A stretch of 64,000 bases of DNA, from assembly GCA_015272165.1 (NCBI GenBank), contig JACYMF010000008.1, forward strand, positions 1 through 64,000, in the 5' to 3' direction. A program made the translations under genes and the position numbers. The stretch comes from Cyanobacterium sp. T60_A2020_053. GTDB lineage: Bacteria > Cyanobacteriota > Cyanobacteriia > Cyanobacteriales > Cyanobacteriaceae. The notes under the pieces are model-generated. The model saw only the letters and a list, made by a program, of their open reading frames with translations, made no database searches and was not told the origin of the DNA. Shown here in pieces: positions 28,403 to 37,053 of this stretch (positions are counted from its first letter, which is position 1; each line of letters opens with the position of its first letter).

Positions 28403-28702
28403 TAAGGCTTTGCTAAAAACTGGAATTGTTGAGGTAGGCAAGAGGCTAAAGTCAAAATGCTTTAAAATCAATGGTATTGGGTTATATATTTTCAGTGCAT
28501 CAATTGTTAATTTGTATCAATTATTTTTGATTCGGATAAACATATTTCGGACTTCTAGCTTGATTCTTGAAAAATAAGAGAGTAAAAAAGTTGGTTTTTT
28601 GGCTTTTTTTCATTTTCAGGGGAAAATTTGCATAAATCGCTACTTTATTCCTGATAAGTAAATAGAAATCAAAATTCAGTTAACTCAAAACTCACATATT
28701 CT
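28403..28702. other. 300-base gap with repeat fragments
   Basis: Contains degraded pieces of the hairpin repeat ('ttcggacttctagcttgattctt' near 28546) and of MITE family 2 ('tgtatcaattatttttgattcgg' at 28514). A 60-codon frame from 28395 is composed of these repeats and is not believed. A promoter for the sigma-like gene should lie here, but I cannot identify it. Confidence 0.6.
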
Positions 28703-30145
28703 ATGAGAATGCAGAAACGCACTGATATTAAGATGCAGTTTTCCTCTTTTTTGCTTCTTGAATCAGCTTTATCAGTACAAACCTATTGGTATATTGCCAG
28801 AGAATTAGAGCAAAATATACAACGATGTTTACAAAAATCTCATCACTTTGGTGATTCAGAGATAATCGCAAAGCAATTATTACAAAATTTGCGACAGAAA
28901 AAAGATAGTTTCTCTCAACAGCATCTTACCGCCTATTTGCAGGAATCAAGTTTTTTTGCAACTCAGACAGTTTATCGCCGTTTATACAAAAAATGGGATT
29001 TATTTGAGTGGCAAGATTACTTTCAATGGGCAAACTTATTTGTTGCTCAACCTTTGAATTTATTACAAAGATATGACCATAAATTCAACTCAAAAATAAC
29101 TACTTATGCCAAAAGTAAAATTGAAGGGCAGTTGATTGATCAAGCCTATCAATATATGGGGTGGAGTCGTGCCTCAGATTGGGGTTTACTAAGAAAAATG
29201 AACCCTACTAATCAAACTAAAGCCCTAGAAATTATGGGCGGTTTAAGAGGAAATTATTTAGCCCAGCATTTACTCATTACAGAATGTTTTAATATAGTTT
29301 ATAAATCTTCTGTTTCTTCTAAAAGTAAAATACTTCCCCCTCCCAGCAAAATGCAACTTGAAGCCATCACAGTTGCCTATAATAATTTTGCTCAAAATAA
29401 TCCCAGTTTATATACATCAATTACTGTACAACAATGTCAAAAACTGCTTAATTTTTGTGTGGAGTGCGCTCGTAATTTTGCTAATCCTAATATCATCAAA
29501 GACCCAAATTATTTAGATAGTTTTGCTAGTGATAATAATGAAGATACCCAAGAAAGTACCACAGAATATCACCAGGTCAATAATATTTTAGCTAATAAAT
29601 TTAGAGGATTAGAAAAAAGTCATAAAATTATTTTTATATTATGGCAAGGTTTACATATTAACCAAAAAGATATAGCTAAAATAATGAGCACACATTATGG
29701 AAAAAATATCAGTCAACAGTTTCACATTGCCAGGGAAGTTAATCAAGCTAGAAAAATACTTTTAGAGCATTTAATTGAAGAAATTATTTTACAACAGCAA
29801 GAAAGTAAAGAGATTAATTTAGCTGATTTGAGTAAGCTCAAATATCCCCTTAATGATTGGATTAGAGAATATGCTGATAATTATTTTAGAAGTAAACTTG
29901 ATCAAATATTTAATCAACTTAGTATTGATAATAGAAAAATTATTAAACAAGCCTCTTTAAAGTTGATTAGTCAACAAACTCAAGAAAAACAACCTACACA
30001 ACTATTCAACATTATTAGTTTACAACTACAAAATAGTCTAGCCCATGATTTTAGTCTTGACTGGACAAAATTAACAGATGTTGACGAGTATTTTTATCCT
30101 CTTATTGAAGAATGGTTAATTTATCATTCTAATTTTCTTGATTAA
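28703..30145 (+). CDS. Sigma-70-like protein of the DUF1822/CHAT cassette
   Basis: 480 residues from 28703; other ATGs at 28709 and 28733 are possible and no start has a strong ribosome site. A region-2-like segment runs from about 105 to 175 (LNLLQRYDHKFNSKITTYAKSKIEGQLIDQAY, then WSRASDWGLLRKM), as in cyanobacterial sigma-like proteins. A helix-turn-helix region-4-like segment lies at about 300-365 (GLEKSHKIIFILWQGLHINQKDIAKIM). It is much longer than a group 3 or 4 sigma factor (about 200-260 residues). It begins a same-strand run with a DUF1822 gene 32 bases later and a CHAT gene. It could act as a transcription factor for the cassette; this is inferred. Confidence 0.78.
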   Translation: MRMQKRTDIKMQFSSFLLLESALSVQTYWYIARELEQNIQRCLQKSHHFGDSEIIAKQLLQNLRQKKDSFSQQHLTAYLQESSFFATQTVYRRLYKKWDLFEWQDYFQWANLFVAQPLNLLQRYDHKFNSKITTYAKSKIEGQLIDQAYQYMGWSRASDWGLLRKMNPTNQTKALEIMGGLRGNYLAQHLLITECFNIVYKSSVSSKSKILPPPSKMQLEAITVAYNNFAQNNPSLYTSITVQQCQKLLNFCVECARNFANPNIIKDPNYLDSFASDNNEDTQESTTEYHQVNNILANKFRGLEKSHKIIFILWQGLHINQKDIAKIMSTHYGKNISQQFHIAREVNQARKILLEHLIEEIILQQQESKEINLADLSKLKYPLNDWIREYADNYFRSKLDQIFNQLSIDNRKIIKQASLKLISQQTQEKQPTQLFNIISLQLQNSLAHDFSLDWTKLTDVDEYFYPLIEEWLIYHSNFLD

Positions 30146-30177
30146 AATTTATTTACTGAAACTTTTAACAATTAATT

Positions 30178-31590
30178 ATGATTACGACTTTCGCCACGGA
30201 TAATAAAATTATGAAATTAGATTTTTTTACATCTTTTAATGATGAGCATTTATGGCTAGAATTTAGTGATGAAGACTGGGAAGAAGCCAAAATGTTAGTA
30301 GAAAATAATCATGAACAAAGTATTATTAATCTACTTATTAGTAAGTGTTTTTTGCAATGGTTAAATACTACTTATGAAGAAGCAGAAGAAGCAACATTAG
30401 ATCAATCTGTTGAAAAGTATTTACCAATATGGAGTTTATTTACAGGTGTTGCAATTCAAATTAATAATTTGCGTTTAATACTTATTCCTCAAGATTATCA
30501 AAATTTAGAATGGTTTAATATTCCTCAAGAATGGGTTGATATTCCTCAATTTGCAGGTAATTATTATCTTCCAGTAGAGGTTAATTTAGATGATCAATGG
30601 TTAAAAATTGCTGGTTTTATTAGTCACCAAGATATTAAAAATTATGGTAGTTTTAATACTTATTTACGAGGTTATTTTCTCAATAAAAATAAAATTGAAG
30701 CAGAACTTAATTTATTATTTATATTAGAAGAATATAATGGTTCTCAATCTTTATCTTGTCCTACTTTATTCCCTTTATTACCAGAAAAAGAGCAAAAAAT
30801 TATTACTCAGTTAAAATTATTACCTAATTATTTATTACGGTATCAACTACCTTTTGAGGAGTGGGGCGCTTTTATTGCTCAAAGTAAAAATCGTCAATTA
30901 CTTTTTAAAACTCATCAACCATTAAAGTTGGGAGATTGGTTAAATAATAATTTTGAACAGGCAACGATGAAAGGGTGGTACAATTTAGTTAATTTTGCTG
31001 ATAATTTTAGTATTATTTTCAATCCTCCTTCTTTAGCAATGAATGGTTTGAGTATGCGTCAAGGAGATGTCAATATTGAGCAATTTTATCAGTTAAAAGA
31101 AGAAAGACAAATGAAAATAGTTGCTGAAAGATTACGATCTATTTCTGTACAAAGTTCTAAGAAAAATCAGGTCTTAGCTTTATTAAATCATTTTATGGAT
31201 CAATGTCATGATGAGGATACTCGTTGGACTATTGCCGAAAGTATTTGGCAATTAGAGCCTTATCATAGGGGCGCTGGTTTATGGTTTGGCAAAAAGTTTG
31301 ATTTAGGAATTAATTTAAGTGGCAACAAGTTTACTTTAGTTATTGGTATTTTAGGAAAATCAGCTTCAGAAAATAGTATCTTTATTAAGTTATATGGGGA
31401 GCCTAATCAAATATTACCCACTAATTTAAAATTGGTTATTCTTAATCAAGAAGGAGAGATTTTTCAAGAATTAAGCGCCCGTCACCAAGACTTAATATTA
31501 CAGTATAAATTTTGGGGACAAAAAGGGGAATATTTTTGGTTGACAATTACTCAAGGAGATAATCAATTAACGGAAAGTTTTATTATTTAA
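30178..31590 (+). CDS. DUF1822 family protein
   Basis: 470 residues; another ATG at 30211 (MKLDFFTSF) is possible. Recognised by order and context: an N-terminal LDFFTSFNDEHLWLEFSDEDW, internal VDIPQFAGNYYLPVEVNLDDQWLKIAGFISHQD, and a C-terminal half with LWFGKKFDLGINLSGNKFTLVIGI and a beta-sheet end. DUF1822 is a cyanobacterial family without known function, commonly found beside sigma-like and CHAT genes. No signal peptide or membrane segment is visible, so it is likely cytoplasmic. It starts 32 bases after the sigma-like gene. Confidence 0.82.
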   Translation: MITTFATDNKIMKLDFFTSFNDEHLWLEFSDEDWEEAKMLVENNHEQSIINLLISKCFLQWLNTTYEEAEEATLDQSVEKYLPIWSLFTGVAIQINNLRLILIPQDYQNLEWFNIPQEWVDIPQFAGNYYLPVEVNLDDQWLKIAGFISHQDIKNYGSFNTYLRGYFLNKNKIEAELNLLFILEEYNGSQSLSCPTLFPLLPEKEQKIITQLKLLPNYLLRYQLPFEEWGAFIAQSKNRQLLFKTHQPLKLGDWLNNNFEQATMKGWYNLVNFADNFSIIFNPPSLAMNGLSMRQGDVNIEQFYQLKEERQMKIVAERLRSISVQSSKKNQVLALLNHFMDQCHDEDTRWTIAESIWQLEPYHRGAGLWFGKKFDLGINLSGNKFTLVIGILGKSASENSIFIKLYGEPNQILPTNLKLVILNQEGEIFQELSARHQDLILQYKFWGQKGEYFWLTITQGDNQLTESFII

Positions 31591-31601
31591 AAAATCATTT
31601 T

Positions 31602-31627
31602 TAACAAGGGGTTGAAACCCCTTGTTA
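31602..31627. terminator. Perfect 12-bp hairpin between the DUF1822 and CHAT genes
   Basis: TAACAAGGGGTT and AACCCCTTGTTA form a perfect stem with a minimal GA loop. It is not followed by a T run, so it is not a classic terminator. Similar GGGGTTT/AAACCCC hairpins occur at about 14234 and 52852, so it may belong to a repeat family or be an mRNA 3'-end stabiliser. Confidence 0.5.
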
Positions 31628-31778
31628 GTTAGAATTATCTAAAAAAATATTTTCTATAAGGGATTTAAAATTTTTGTGAAGAATAAATAAATATCCAAAG
31701 TCGTCATGAGAAACTTTTTTTGTGTTAGATCAAACTGAAGTGAAGTAAAATTATCAATGACCTAATGTGGTGACATAG

Positions 31779-33143
31779 ATGACAAGTAAATTGATAGTGC
31801 TGAAAATTGGCGAGGGTAGCCTAGAAACGGGCTTCCCTTTAACTATTCGTCTTAACCAAGAAGAAAATCAGCAACTATTGATAGAAACGGAGGGAAAGTT
31901 ACCGCCAACCCCTCGCCTTTATGACAGTTATTTACAATGGCAATCTAGTTATCGTCATCTAGCTTCATCTTTGCGCTTAGGTGCAAATGATTTTCAAGTT
32001 ACCAATGTCGCCGTTAGTCAATGTCAAGAAAATATCGCCGATTTGGAGTTACAACTTAATAACTGGTTACAATGTCCTCAACTGCAATCCCTGTGGTTAG
32101 ATGTTTTTTCTCATCTCAATCGAGAAGATACAATTCGAGTGGTTATTCAAACCAATGAGGGGCGCTTGTGGCAAATTCCTTGGCACTTGTGGAGTATGTG
32201 GCAACGTTATCCGCAAATTGAAATTGCTTTAAGTAAAATCAATTCTCAAAAACCGATAGTATCAGAAGAAATTAAAAAGGGGAAACGAGTCAGAATTTTG
32301 GCAATCTTAGGAGATCGTCGTAATATAGATGTAGAAAGAGATCGGCGTGTTTTAGAAAGTTTACCCAATGCTGAGGTGGTATTTTTAGATCAACCTAATT
32401 TATCAGAATTAACTCCATTATGGGAACAATCTTGGCATATTCTCTTTTTTGCTGGTCACAGTAACACTAATCAAGATGGTAATTCGGGATGTTTACAAAT
32501 TAATCCCTATGAAAGTATCGACATTCAACGGTTAAAGAATACTCTAAACAAGGCAATTCATAATGGTTTACAACTGGCAATTTTCAATTCTTGTGACGGT
32601 TTGGGTTTGGGATTTAATTTAGCAGATTTAAACTTACCCCAGACTATTGTCATGCGCGAAGCGATACCAGATCAAGTGGCGCAAGAATTTTTAAAGTTTT
32701 TCCTCCAAGCCTATGCGCAAGGAGATAGTTTATATCAAGGAGTGAAGGAAGCTAAAGCTAAGATACAAGATTTGTACCATTTAGAACAACAAGCGCCCGG
32801 CTCTAGTTTTTTGCCCGTTATCTGTCAAAATTTAGCGGTAAAACCACCTTTATGGGCTGATTTAACTTCTCAGCCTTCGTTTTCTGTTGCCAACTTGCGG
32901 TTACTTGCCAAATTTAAATGGTGGTGGTGGAGTGCGCCCGTCATCCTAGTTTTACTAATCTGGTTTTTGATTAAACCGCCCATGATGCCAGAAGGGGAAG
33001 GCAAAGCCATTCGTCAACCCATCGAAGGTAGCTGTCAATGCCCCTATGATTTAGATAAAGCCGGTAAATTATGCGGAGGTAGATCGGCTTATAGTCGTGC
33101 CAGTAACGATTCCCCGCCTGTTTGTTATCTGGAAGATAGATAA
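31779..33143 (+). CDS. Membrane-anchored CHAT-domain (caspase-like) protein
   Basis: 454 residues. The CHAT peptidase domain spans about 100-350 with an intact dyad: H227 in LFFAGHSNTNQDG and C272 in LAIFNSCDGLGLG. The N-terminal 100 residues are a separate, mostly beta region. A Trp-rich stretch and one membrane helix (about 385-402) lead to an exported tail with four cysteines (CQCPYDLDKAGKLCGGRSAYS ending in VCY), a motif seen at the ends of exported cyanobacterial proteins. The protease domain should thus face the cytoplasm with the tail outside, or the reverse. CHAT proteases act in regulated proteolysis and in some defence systems; the substrate is unknown. It lies 188 bases after DUF1822, with a hairpin between. 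Confidence 0.88.
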   Translation: MTSKLIVLKIGEGSLETGFPLTIRLNQEENQQLLIETEGKLPPTPRLYDSYLQWQSSYRHLASSLRLGANDFQVTNVAVSQCQENIADLELQLNNWLQCPQLQSLWLDVFSHLNREDTIRVVIQTNEGRLWQIPWHLWSMWQRYPQIEIALSKINSQKPIVSEEIKKGKRVRILAILGDRRNIDVERDRRVLESLPNAEVVFLDQPNLSELTPLWEQSWHILFFAGHSNTNQDGNSGCLQINPYESIDIQRLKNTLNKAIHNGLQLAIFNSCDGLGLGFNLADLNLPQTIVMREAIPDQVAQEFLKFFLQAYAQGDSLYQGVKEAKAKIQDLYHLEQQAPGSSFLPVICQNLAVKPPLWADLTSQPSFSVANLRLLAKFKWWWWSAPVILVLLIWFLIKPPMMPEGEGKAIRQPIEGSCQCPYDLDKAGKLCGGRSAYSRASNDSPPVCYLEDR

Positions 33144-33204
33144 GAAAGGGAGAAGGGGAAGCAGAGGGAGAAAGGGAAGCAGAGGAAGAAAGAGAAGATA
33201 ATTA

Positions 33205-33460
33205 GGGTCTGCTGAATAAATCAAAACCCTTGTCTAATAAAAGTTTAAAGTCTATTCTACATAACAAAAAGTGTCATAAATTGACTTTTTTCTCTAAAAA
33301 TACTCTATTTTTTCCATCCGAATCAAAAATAATTGATACAAATGAGCAATTTATGAAAAGTAACTATTTGGCTTAACTCTTTAATTTATAAGCATTTCAC
33401 CTGAAACCTGACACCCGAAACCTGACACCTCCCCTCACCACTCCACTTTTTCAGCAACCC
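33205..33460. mobile_element. MITE-like element, family 2, full-length copy
   Basis: 256 bases from GGGTCTGCTGAATAAATC to 'ccactttttcagcaaccc', the same length as the copy at 19135-19390. A heptad array (33401-33431, unit near CTGACAC) lies inside the right part. No reading frame. It ends 19 bases from the urtB remnant. The preceding 33146-33196 is a purine-rich irregular array. Confidence 0.85.
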
Positions 33461-33478
33461 CCAATTATTCATTATTCA

Positions 33479-33829
33479 TTACAATTCCGCCGTGCGCCCT
33501 TTCGGTGGGAAAATACCAGCAGGTTTAATCTGTAAAAAACTAATAATAATGATAAAAACTAATACTTTTGCCATGGTAGTAGTGGCGAAAAAATTAATCA
33601 CACTCAATACAAATTCTGGAGGATTTTGCGCCGTTAATAACACACCGATACTGTTAGATTCAAATAAATAACTAACGATACCAATGGATAGCGCCGCAAT
33701 AATTGTACCTAACAAATTACCAACGCCACCAACTACTACCACCATAAAAGCATCCACAATATAATTTTGCCCTGTATTTGGTCCGACTGAACCAATACTT
33801 ATGCCATATAACAAGGTTTCTGTTAACAT
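33479..33829 (-). pseudogene. urtB: C-terminal remnant of urea ABC transporter permease UrtB
   Basis: 116 residues of uninterrupted frame containing VGPNTGQNYIVDAFMVVVVG then GVGNLLGTIIAAL, then NFFATTTMAKVLVFIIIISFLQ and IKPAGIFPPKGRTAEL. This is the C-terminal third of UrtB; intact proteins have roughly 380-400 residues. The upstream part is missing and replaced by repeat DNA. The remaining piece includes about two membrane helices and cannot form a permease alone. Lying on the same strand as the urtA remnant 11 kb away, it shows that the urt operon was dispersed. Confidence 0.87.
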
Positions 33830-33904
33830 TAATTTTTCTTTTTAAACCATATCAGTTGCATTGTCACGATTTTGCTAGTTTATTTTCGTATCAGATAATA
33901 CATT

Positions 33905-34090
33905 CAGTCGGGTTTGCTGAATAAATAGAGTTGTGAAGGGAAAATGCTTTACCCTCACCCCCAACCCCTCTCCCACAGGAGAGGGGAGTAATATTTTCTA
34001 TTATTTGATTCATTAGTAGTTAAAAACCTCTGAATTTCATTAGATAGTTGGAGAAACTGACATTTTGAGAATGCAAAAACCCTGCTTATT
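33905..34090. repeat. Composite of dispersed repeats
   Basis: 33905-33930 is a left-end fragment of MITE family 2 ('gggtttgctgaataaatag'). 33951-33986 is the CCCTCACCCCCAACCCCTCTCC hairpin-type repeat with its GGAGAGGGG partner, a sequence style common across many bacterial genomes. 34001-34090 is family 4, matching 21121-21214. No gene is seen. Confidence 0.75.
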
Positions 34091-34111
34091 GCCTCCTGCT
34101 TTATAACTTTA

Positions 34112-35173
34112 TTAAAAACGAAAAGATACGTTTATATAAGGACCATTTTGATTCACATTCAAATCAAAATCGGTGGTAGATGTCAGGCTAGAACTATAAC
34201 CAGTATGATCAAAGCGATAACCTACTCCTAGAGAAGTTTTTTCAGAAAATAACCAATCAACTCCCGAACTAATACCCCATTTTTGTAAGCCACTAATACC
34301 AAAACCAGCATAAGAAGCGCCCCCCACCACAGCCACTTGAGGGTTGACGTTGAACCGAAATCTTGCCCCAACAATAGGAGATAAAATGGTTTCATTGCCG
34401 TCAAATCGGGCGCTACCTAATGGACTACTGAATTTTAAACCTAAATCAACACCTGTGATGTTAACTCCCCCAAAAACATCAAATACCGATGGTCCTAAGT
34501 CAAACTCTGTTTTAATTCCGGCCGGATTAACCTTGGTGGCATCATAAAAACGATAAGCACCACCAAAAGATAAAGACCATAATTTGCTATCCACTTCAGC
34601 TAAATTGACGGGAATAGAACCCAAAGAAGGCGGTAATGTACGAGTGACGGATGTACTACTATTTGATGATAAATAATCGAAGTCAGCAAAAATACCAAGA
34701 CGATAGTCTGGATTCCAAGCCTTAGCTTTGGCAAAAAAGGCAAAATTGAGATCATCTTTAATACTTTGCCTAATTTGACTGCCATCAAAGCCAAAACCAT
34801 TACTTAAACTTCCGGCTGTGGCATCCCCATAAATGGTAAAAGGAAGATAAATGGAAGGCTGTAGCAAAAAGTGCCAAGAATTGTTGGATTTTACCTCCTC
34901 TCTAGCTATTTCTGAGGCGTATTCGGTGGAGGGCGCTGGGGAAATAACACTTTGATAATCATTGAGAGAGTGTTCAAACTTAGAAACGGTTATCTCGTAT
35001 TTATCAAAATCAATATTGTTAAAATCAAAAATACTCAAATCAGATTGATTATCGTGAAAAGTCATTAAATCGGTGCTATCCTCGCTAATTTCTGAAGCGT
35101 TAGAACTGGGATGAAGAAAGATGATAGCATTTATGAAAATTGCAGGGAAAATAATTAGGGTTCTTCTTAACAT
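34112..35173 (-). CDS. Outer-membrane beta-barrel protein
   Basis: 353 residues from the ATG at 35173 (MLRRTLIIF), chosen because GAGG lies about 9 bases upstream; the frame extends 7 codons further. The signal peptide ends near PSSNASEIS. An unstructured acidic segment follows (about 30-95), and from about 105 a set of alternating beta-strands: FFAKAKAWNPDYRLGIFADFDYL, then LWSLSFGGAYRFYDAT, and finally the C-terminal strand INVSFRF, ending in phenylalanine as BAM-assembled barrels do. It resembles the OmpW/OprF-like small barrels (DUF481 or 'outer membrane beta-barrel'). The function is not known. Confidence 0.82.
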   Translation of the reverse strand: MLRRTLIIFPAIFINAIIFLHPSSNASEISEDSTDLMTFHDNQSDLSIFDFNNIDFDKYEITVSKFEHSLNDYQSVISPAPSTEYASEIAREEVKSNNSWHFLLQPSIYLPFTIYGDATAGSLSNGFGFDGSQIRQSIKDDLNFAFFAKAKAWNPDYRLGIFADFDYLSSNSSTSVTRTLPPSLGSIPVNLAEVDSKLWSLSFGGAYRFYDATKVNPAGIKTEFDLGPSVFDVFGGVNITGVDLGLKFSSPLGSARFDGNETILSPIVGARFRFNVNPQVAVVGGASYAGFGISGLQKWGISSGVDWLFSEKTSLGVGYRFDHTGYSSSLTSTTDFDLNVNQNGPYINVSFRF

Positions 35174-35354
35174 TAAAATTGACCTCAGCACCAAATTTTT
35201 TAAAAATAATTTTCATTGTAAATGAAAAAGTTACAAGAATAATAATAAAATTTACTAATACTAATCTTAAGATTAACTTAAAAAAAGTCATAGAGTTAAG
35301 AAAAAAACTATAAAATTAGGAAATGAGATCAATAACATCAGGAAAAAATCATTA

Positions 35355-36743
35355 ATGAAATCGCCATATACAAAAATTGTCATCGGGTTTCTATTGGCAA
35401 TTGTCTTAGGTTTTACGGCTCAAAAAACTATTGCCCAAACTTCATCAACCATGATTGCGCAAAAGACAGCTTCAAATAGTATTCTTTTTGAAAATGTCCG
35501 TATTTTTGATGGTGAATCAGCACAACTTTCACCCTCTGCTAACCTGTTAATTATTAACAATAAAATTGCGGAAATTAACACCAATAAAATCACTCCACCA
35601 TCAACTAACAATTTAACCAGAATTGATGGTAAAGGTCGGGTTTTGATGCCCGGTTTGATTGATAACCATGTCCATATCGTCATGACAGCTAGTACCTTAC
35701 CTGAATTATTATCCCCCAATGTCAGTGAAGAAACTCTGTTAGCCAGAGCGGAAGCTGAGGCAGAACAAATGCTGTTAAGAGGTTTTACCACTGTTCGTGA
35801 TTTAGGTGGTCCAACTTTTGCCTTGAAGAAAAAAATCGATGGTGGACAAATTCCCGGTCCTCGTATTTATCCTAGTGGAGCGATGATTTCCCAAACATCA
35901 GGACATGGTGATTTTCGTTCTCTCAATGAGCGTTCTCGGCGCTTTGGTGGCACGATTTCTCGTGGGGAGGAGATGGGCGCTGCGTTTATTGCTGATGGTC
36001 GAGATGACGTGTTAACGGCTGCTAGAGAGAATCTTCGTCAGGGCGCTACGCAAATTAAAATCATGGCTGGGGGGGGAGTTTCATCGATTTATGATCCCAT
36101 TGATGTTACTCAATATACCCTTGATGAAATGAAAGCGGCTGTGGAAGCGGCGTCGGATTGGGGTACTTATGTAACGGTTCATGCTTATACAACTCAGGCG
36201 GTAAGGAGAGCCATTGAAGCAGGTGTTAAGTGTATTGAACATGGTCAGTTATTGGACGAGGATACTATGAAAATTCTTGCCCAAAAAGGTATATGGTTGA
36301 GTGCGCAGGCGTTTGAAGACAGAGAAACTCCGGGTTTTACTGAGGAACAAAAAGCGAAACGGGCGCTGGTGGTGCAAGGGGTGACCAATGCTTTTAATTG
36401 GGCGAAGAAATATAATGTTAAGTTAGCGTGGGGTACTGATTATTTATTTCAGCCTGAGCGTAATAAACAACAAAATCAGGATATTGTCAAGTTGCAACAG
36501 TGGTTTACTCCTGCTGAGGCTCTGAAACTTGTTACCCATGATAATGCGCAGTTATTTAAATTATCAGGAGAGCGTAATCCTTATAAGGCTGGGGAGTTGG
36601 GTGTAATTAAAAAGGATGCTTATGCTGACATGATTTTGGTTGACGGTAATCCTTTGGAAGATTTTGCGATTATGGGGGATTACAATAATAAGTTTAAAGT
36701 CATCGTCAAAGATGGCAAGATTTATAAAAATACTTTGAGTTAG
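35355..36743 (+). CDS. Exported amidohydrolase-family enzyme
   Basis: 462 residues. Signal peptide (hydrophobic 8-22, ending near TIAQTSS). The metal-dependent amidohydrolase fold shows H105 and H107 (LIDNHVHIVM), TTVRDLGGPTFALKK, a probable carboxylated lysine in IKIMAGGGVSS, VTVHAYTTQAVRRAI, CIEHGQLLDEDT and the catalytic Asp in LAWGTDYLFQP. This subgroup (COG1228-like) contains imidazolonepropionase, Xaa-Pro dipeptidases and beta-lactam or aryl-amide hydrolases, so the substrate is uncertain. The signal implies a periplasmic location. Divergent from the barrel gene; a roughly 180-base shared promoter region lies between. Confidence 0.9.
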   Translation: MKSPYTKIVIGFLLAIVLGFTAQKTIAQTSSTMIAQKTASNSILFENVRIFDGESAQLSPSANLLIINNKIAEINTNKITPPSTNNLTRIDGKGRVLMPGLIDNHVHIVMTASTLPELLSPNVSEETLLARAEAEAEQMLLRGFTTVRDLGGPTFALKKKIDGGQIPGPRIYPSGAMISQTSGHGDFRSLNERSRRFGGTISRGEEMGAAFIADGRDDVLTAARENLRQGATQIKIMAGGGVSSIYDPIDVTQYTLDEMKAAVEAASDWGTYVTVHAYTTQAVRRAIEAGVKCIEHGQLLDEDTMKILAQKGIWLSAQAFEDRETPGFTEEQKAKRALVVQGVTNAFNWAKKYNVKLAWGTDYLFQPERNKQQNQDIVKLQQWFTPAEALKLVTHDNAQLFKLSGERNPYKAGELGVIKKDAYADMILVDGNPLEDFAIMGDYNNKFKVIVKDGKIYKNTLS

Positions 36744-36752
36744 CTGAAGCCT

Positions 36753-36781
36753 GTAAGGGTTGAATAATATTCAACCCCTAC
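36753..36781. repeat. Palindromic repeat, GGGGTTGAATATTATTCAACCCC type
   Basis: GTAAGGGTTGAATAATATTC and its complementary continuation form a near-perfect hairpin right after the amidohydrolase stop. Relatives are at 38645-38673 and 52729-52756. It may act as a transcript end structure, but it recurs as a dispersed repeat. Confidence 0.7.
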
Positions 36782-36800
36782 GACTATCTTCGCAATTTAC

Positions 36801-36860
36801 CCACCGTGTAATGAATTACACGGAACCAATAGTATCCCGTTCAATAAATTGAACTAAGAA
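36801..36860. repeat. Dispersed repeat family 1, truncated copy
   Basis: Contains both hairpins (CCGTGTAATGAATTACACGG and GTTCAATAAATTGAAC), but the distal part present in copies 1 and 3 is missing. A MITE family 2 copy begins 12 bases later. Confidence 0.85.
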
Positions 36861-36872
36861 CATTTGTAATTG

Positions 36873-37051
36873 GGGTCTGCTGAATAAATCAAAACCTTTT
36901 TAAAACAAAGGTTTTAAGCACAATACAACTCAAAAAAAGTGCCAAAAATAATCTTTTTTCTCCAAAAATACTGTATTTTTCCATCCCTATCAAAAATTCT
37001 ACATTCTAAATTCTACATTCCCCTCACCACACCACTTTTTCAGCACCTCCC
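36873..37051. mobile_element. MITE family 2, internally deleted copy
   Basis: 179 bases from GGGTCTGCTGAATAAATC to 'ccactttttcagcacctccc'. The left 120 bases match the copy at 19135. The middle is replaced by an ATTCTAC/ATTCTAA heptad array (36998-37022). It ends two bases before the sufD stop codon. Confidence 0.82.
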
Positions 37052-37053
37052 AA

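Noticed and set aside
28395-28577. A 60-codon frame overlapping the end of pxcA
   Set aside because: Built from fragments of the MITE and hairpin repeats; no conserved features.
31602-31627. Classic Rho-independent terminator after DUF1822
   Set aside because: The stem is perfect but there is no T run, and similar hairpins recur elsewhere, so terminator function is only a possibility.
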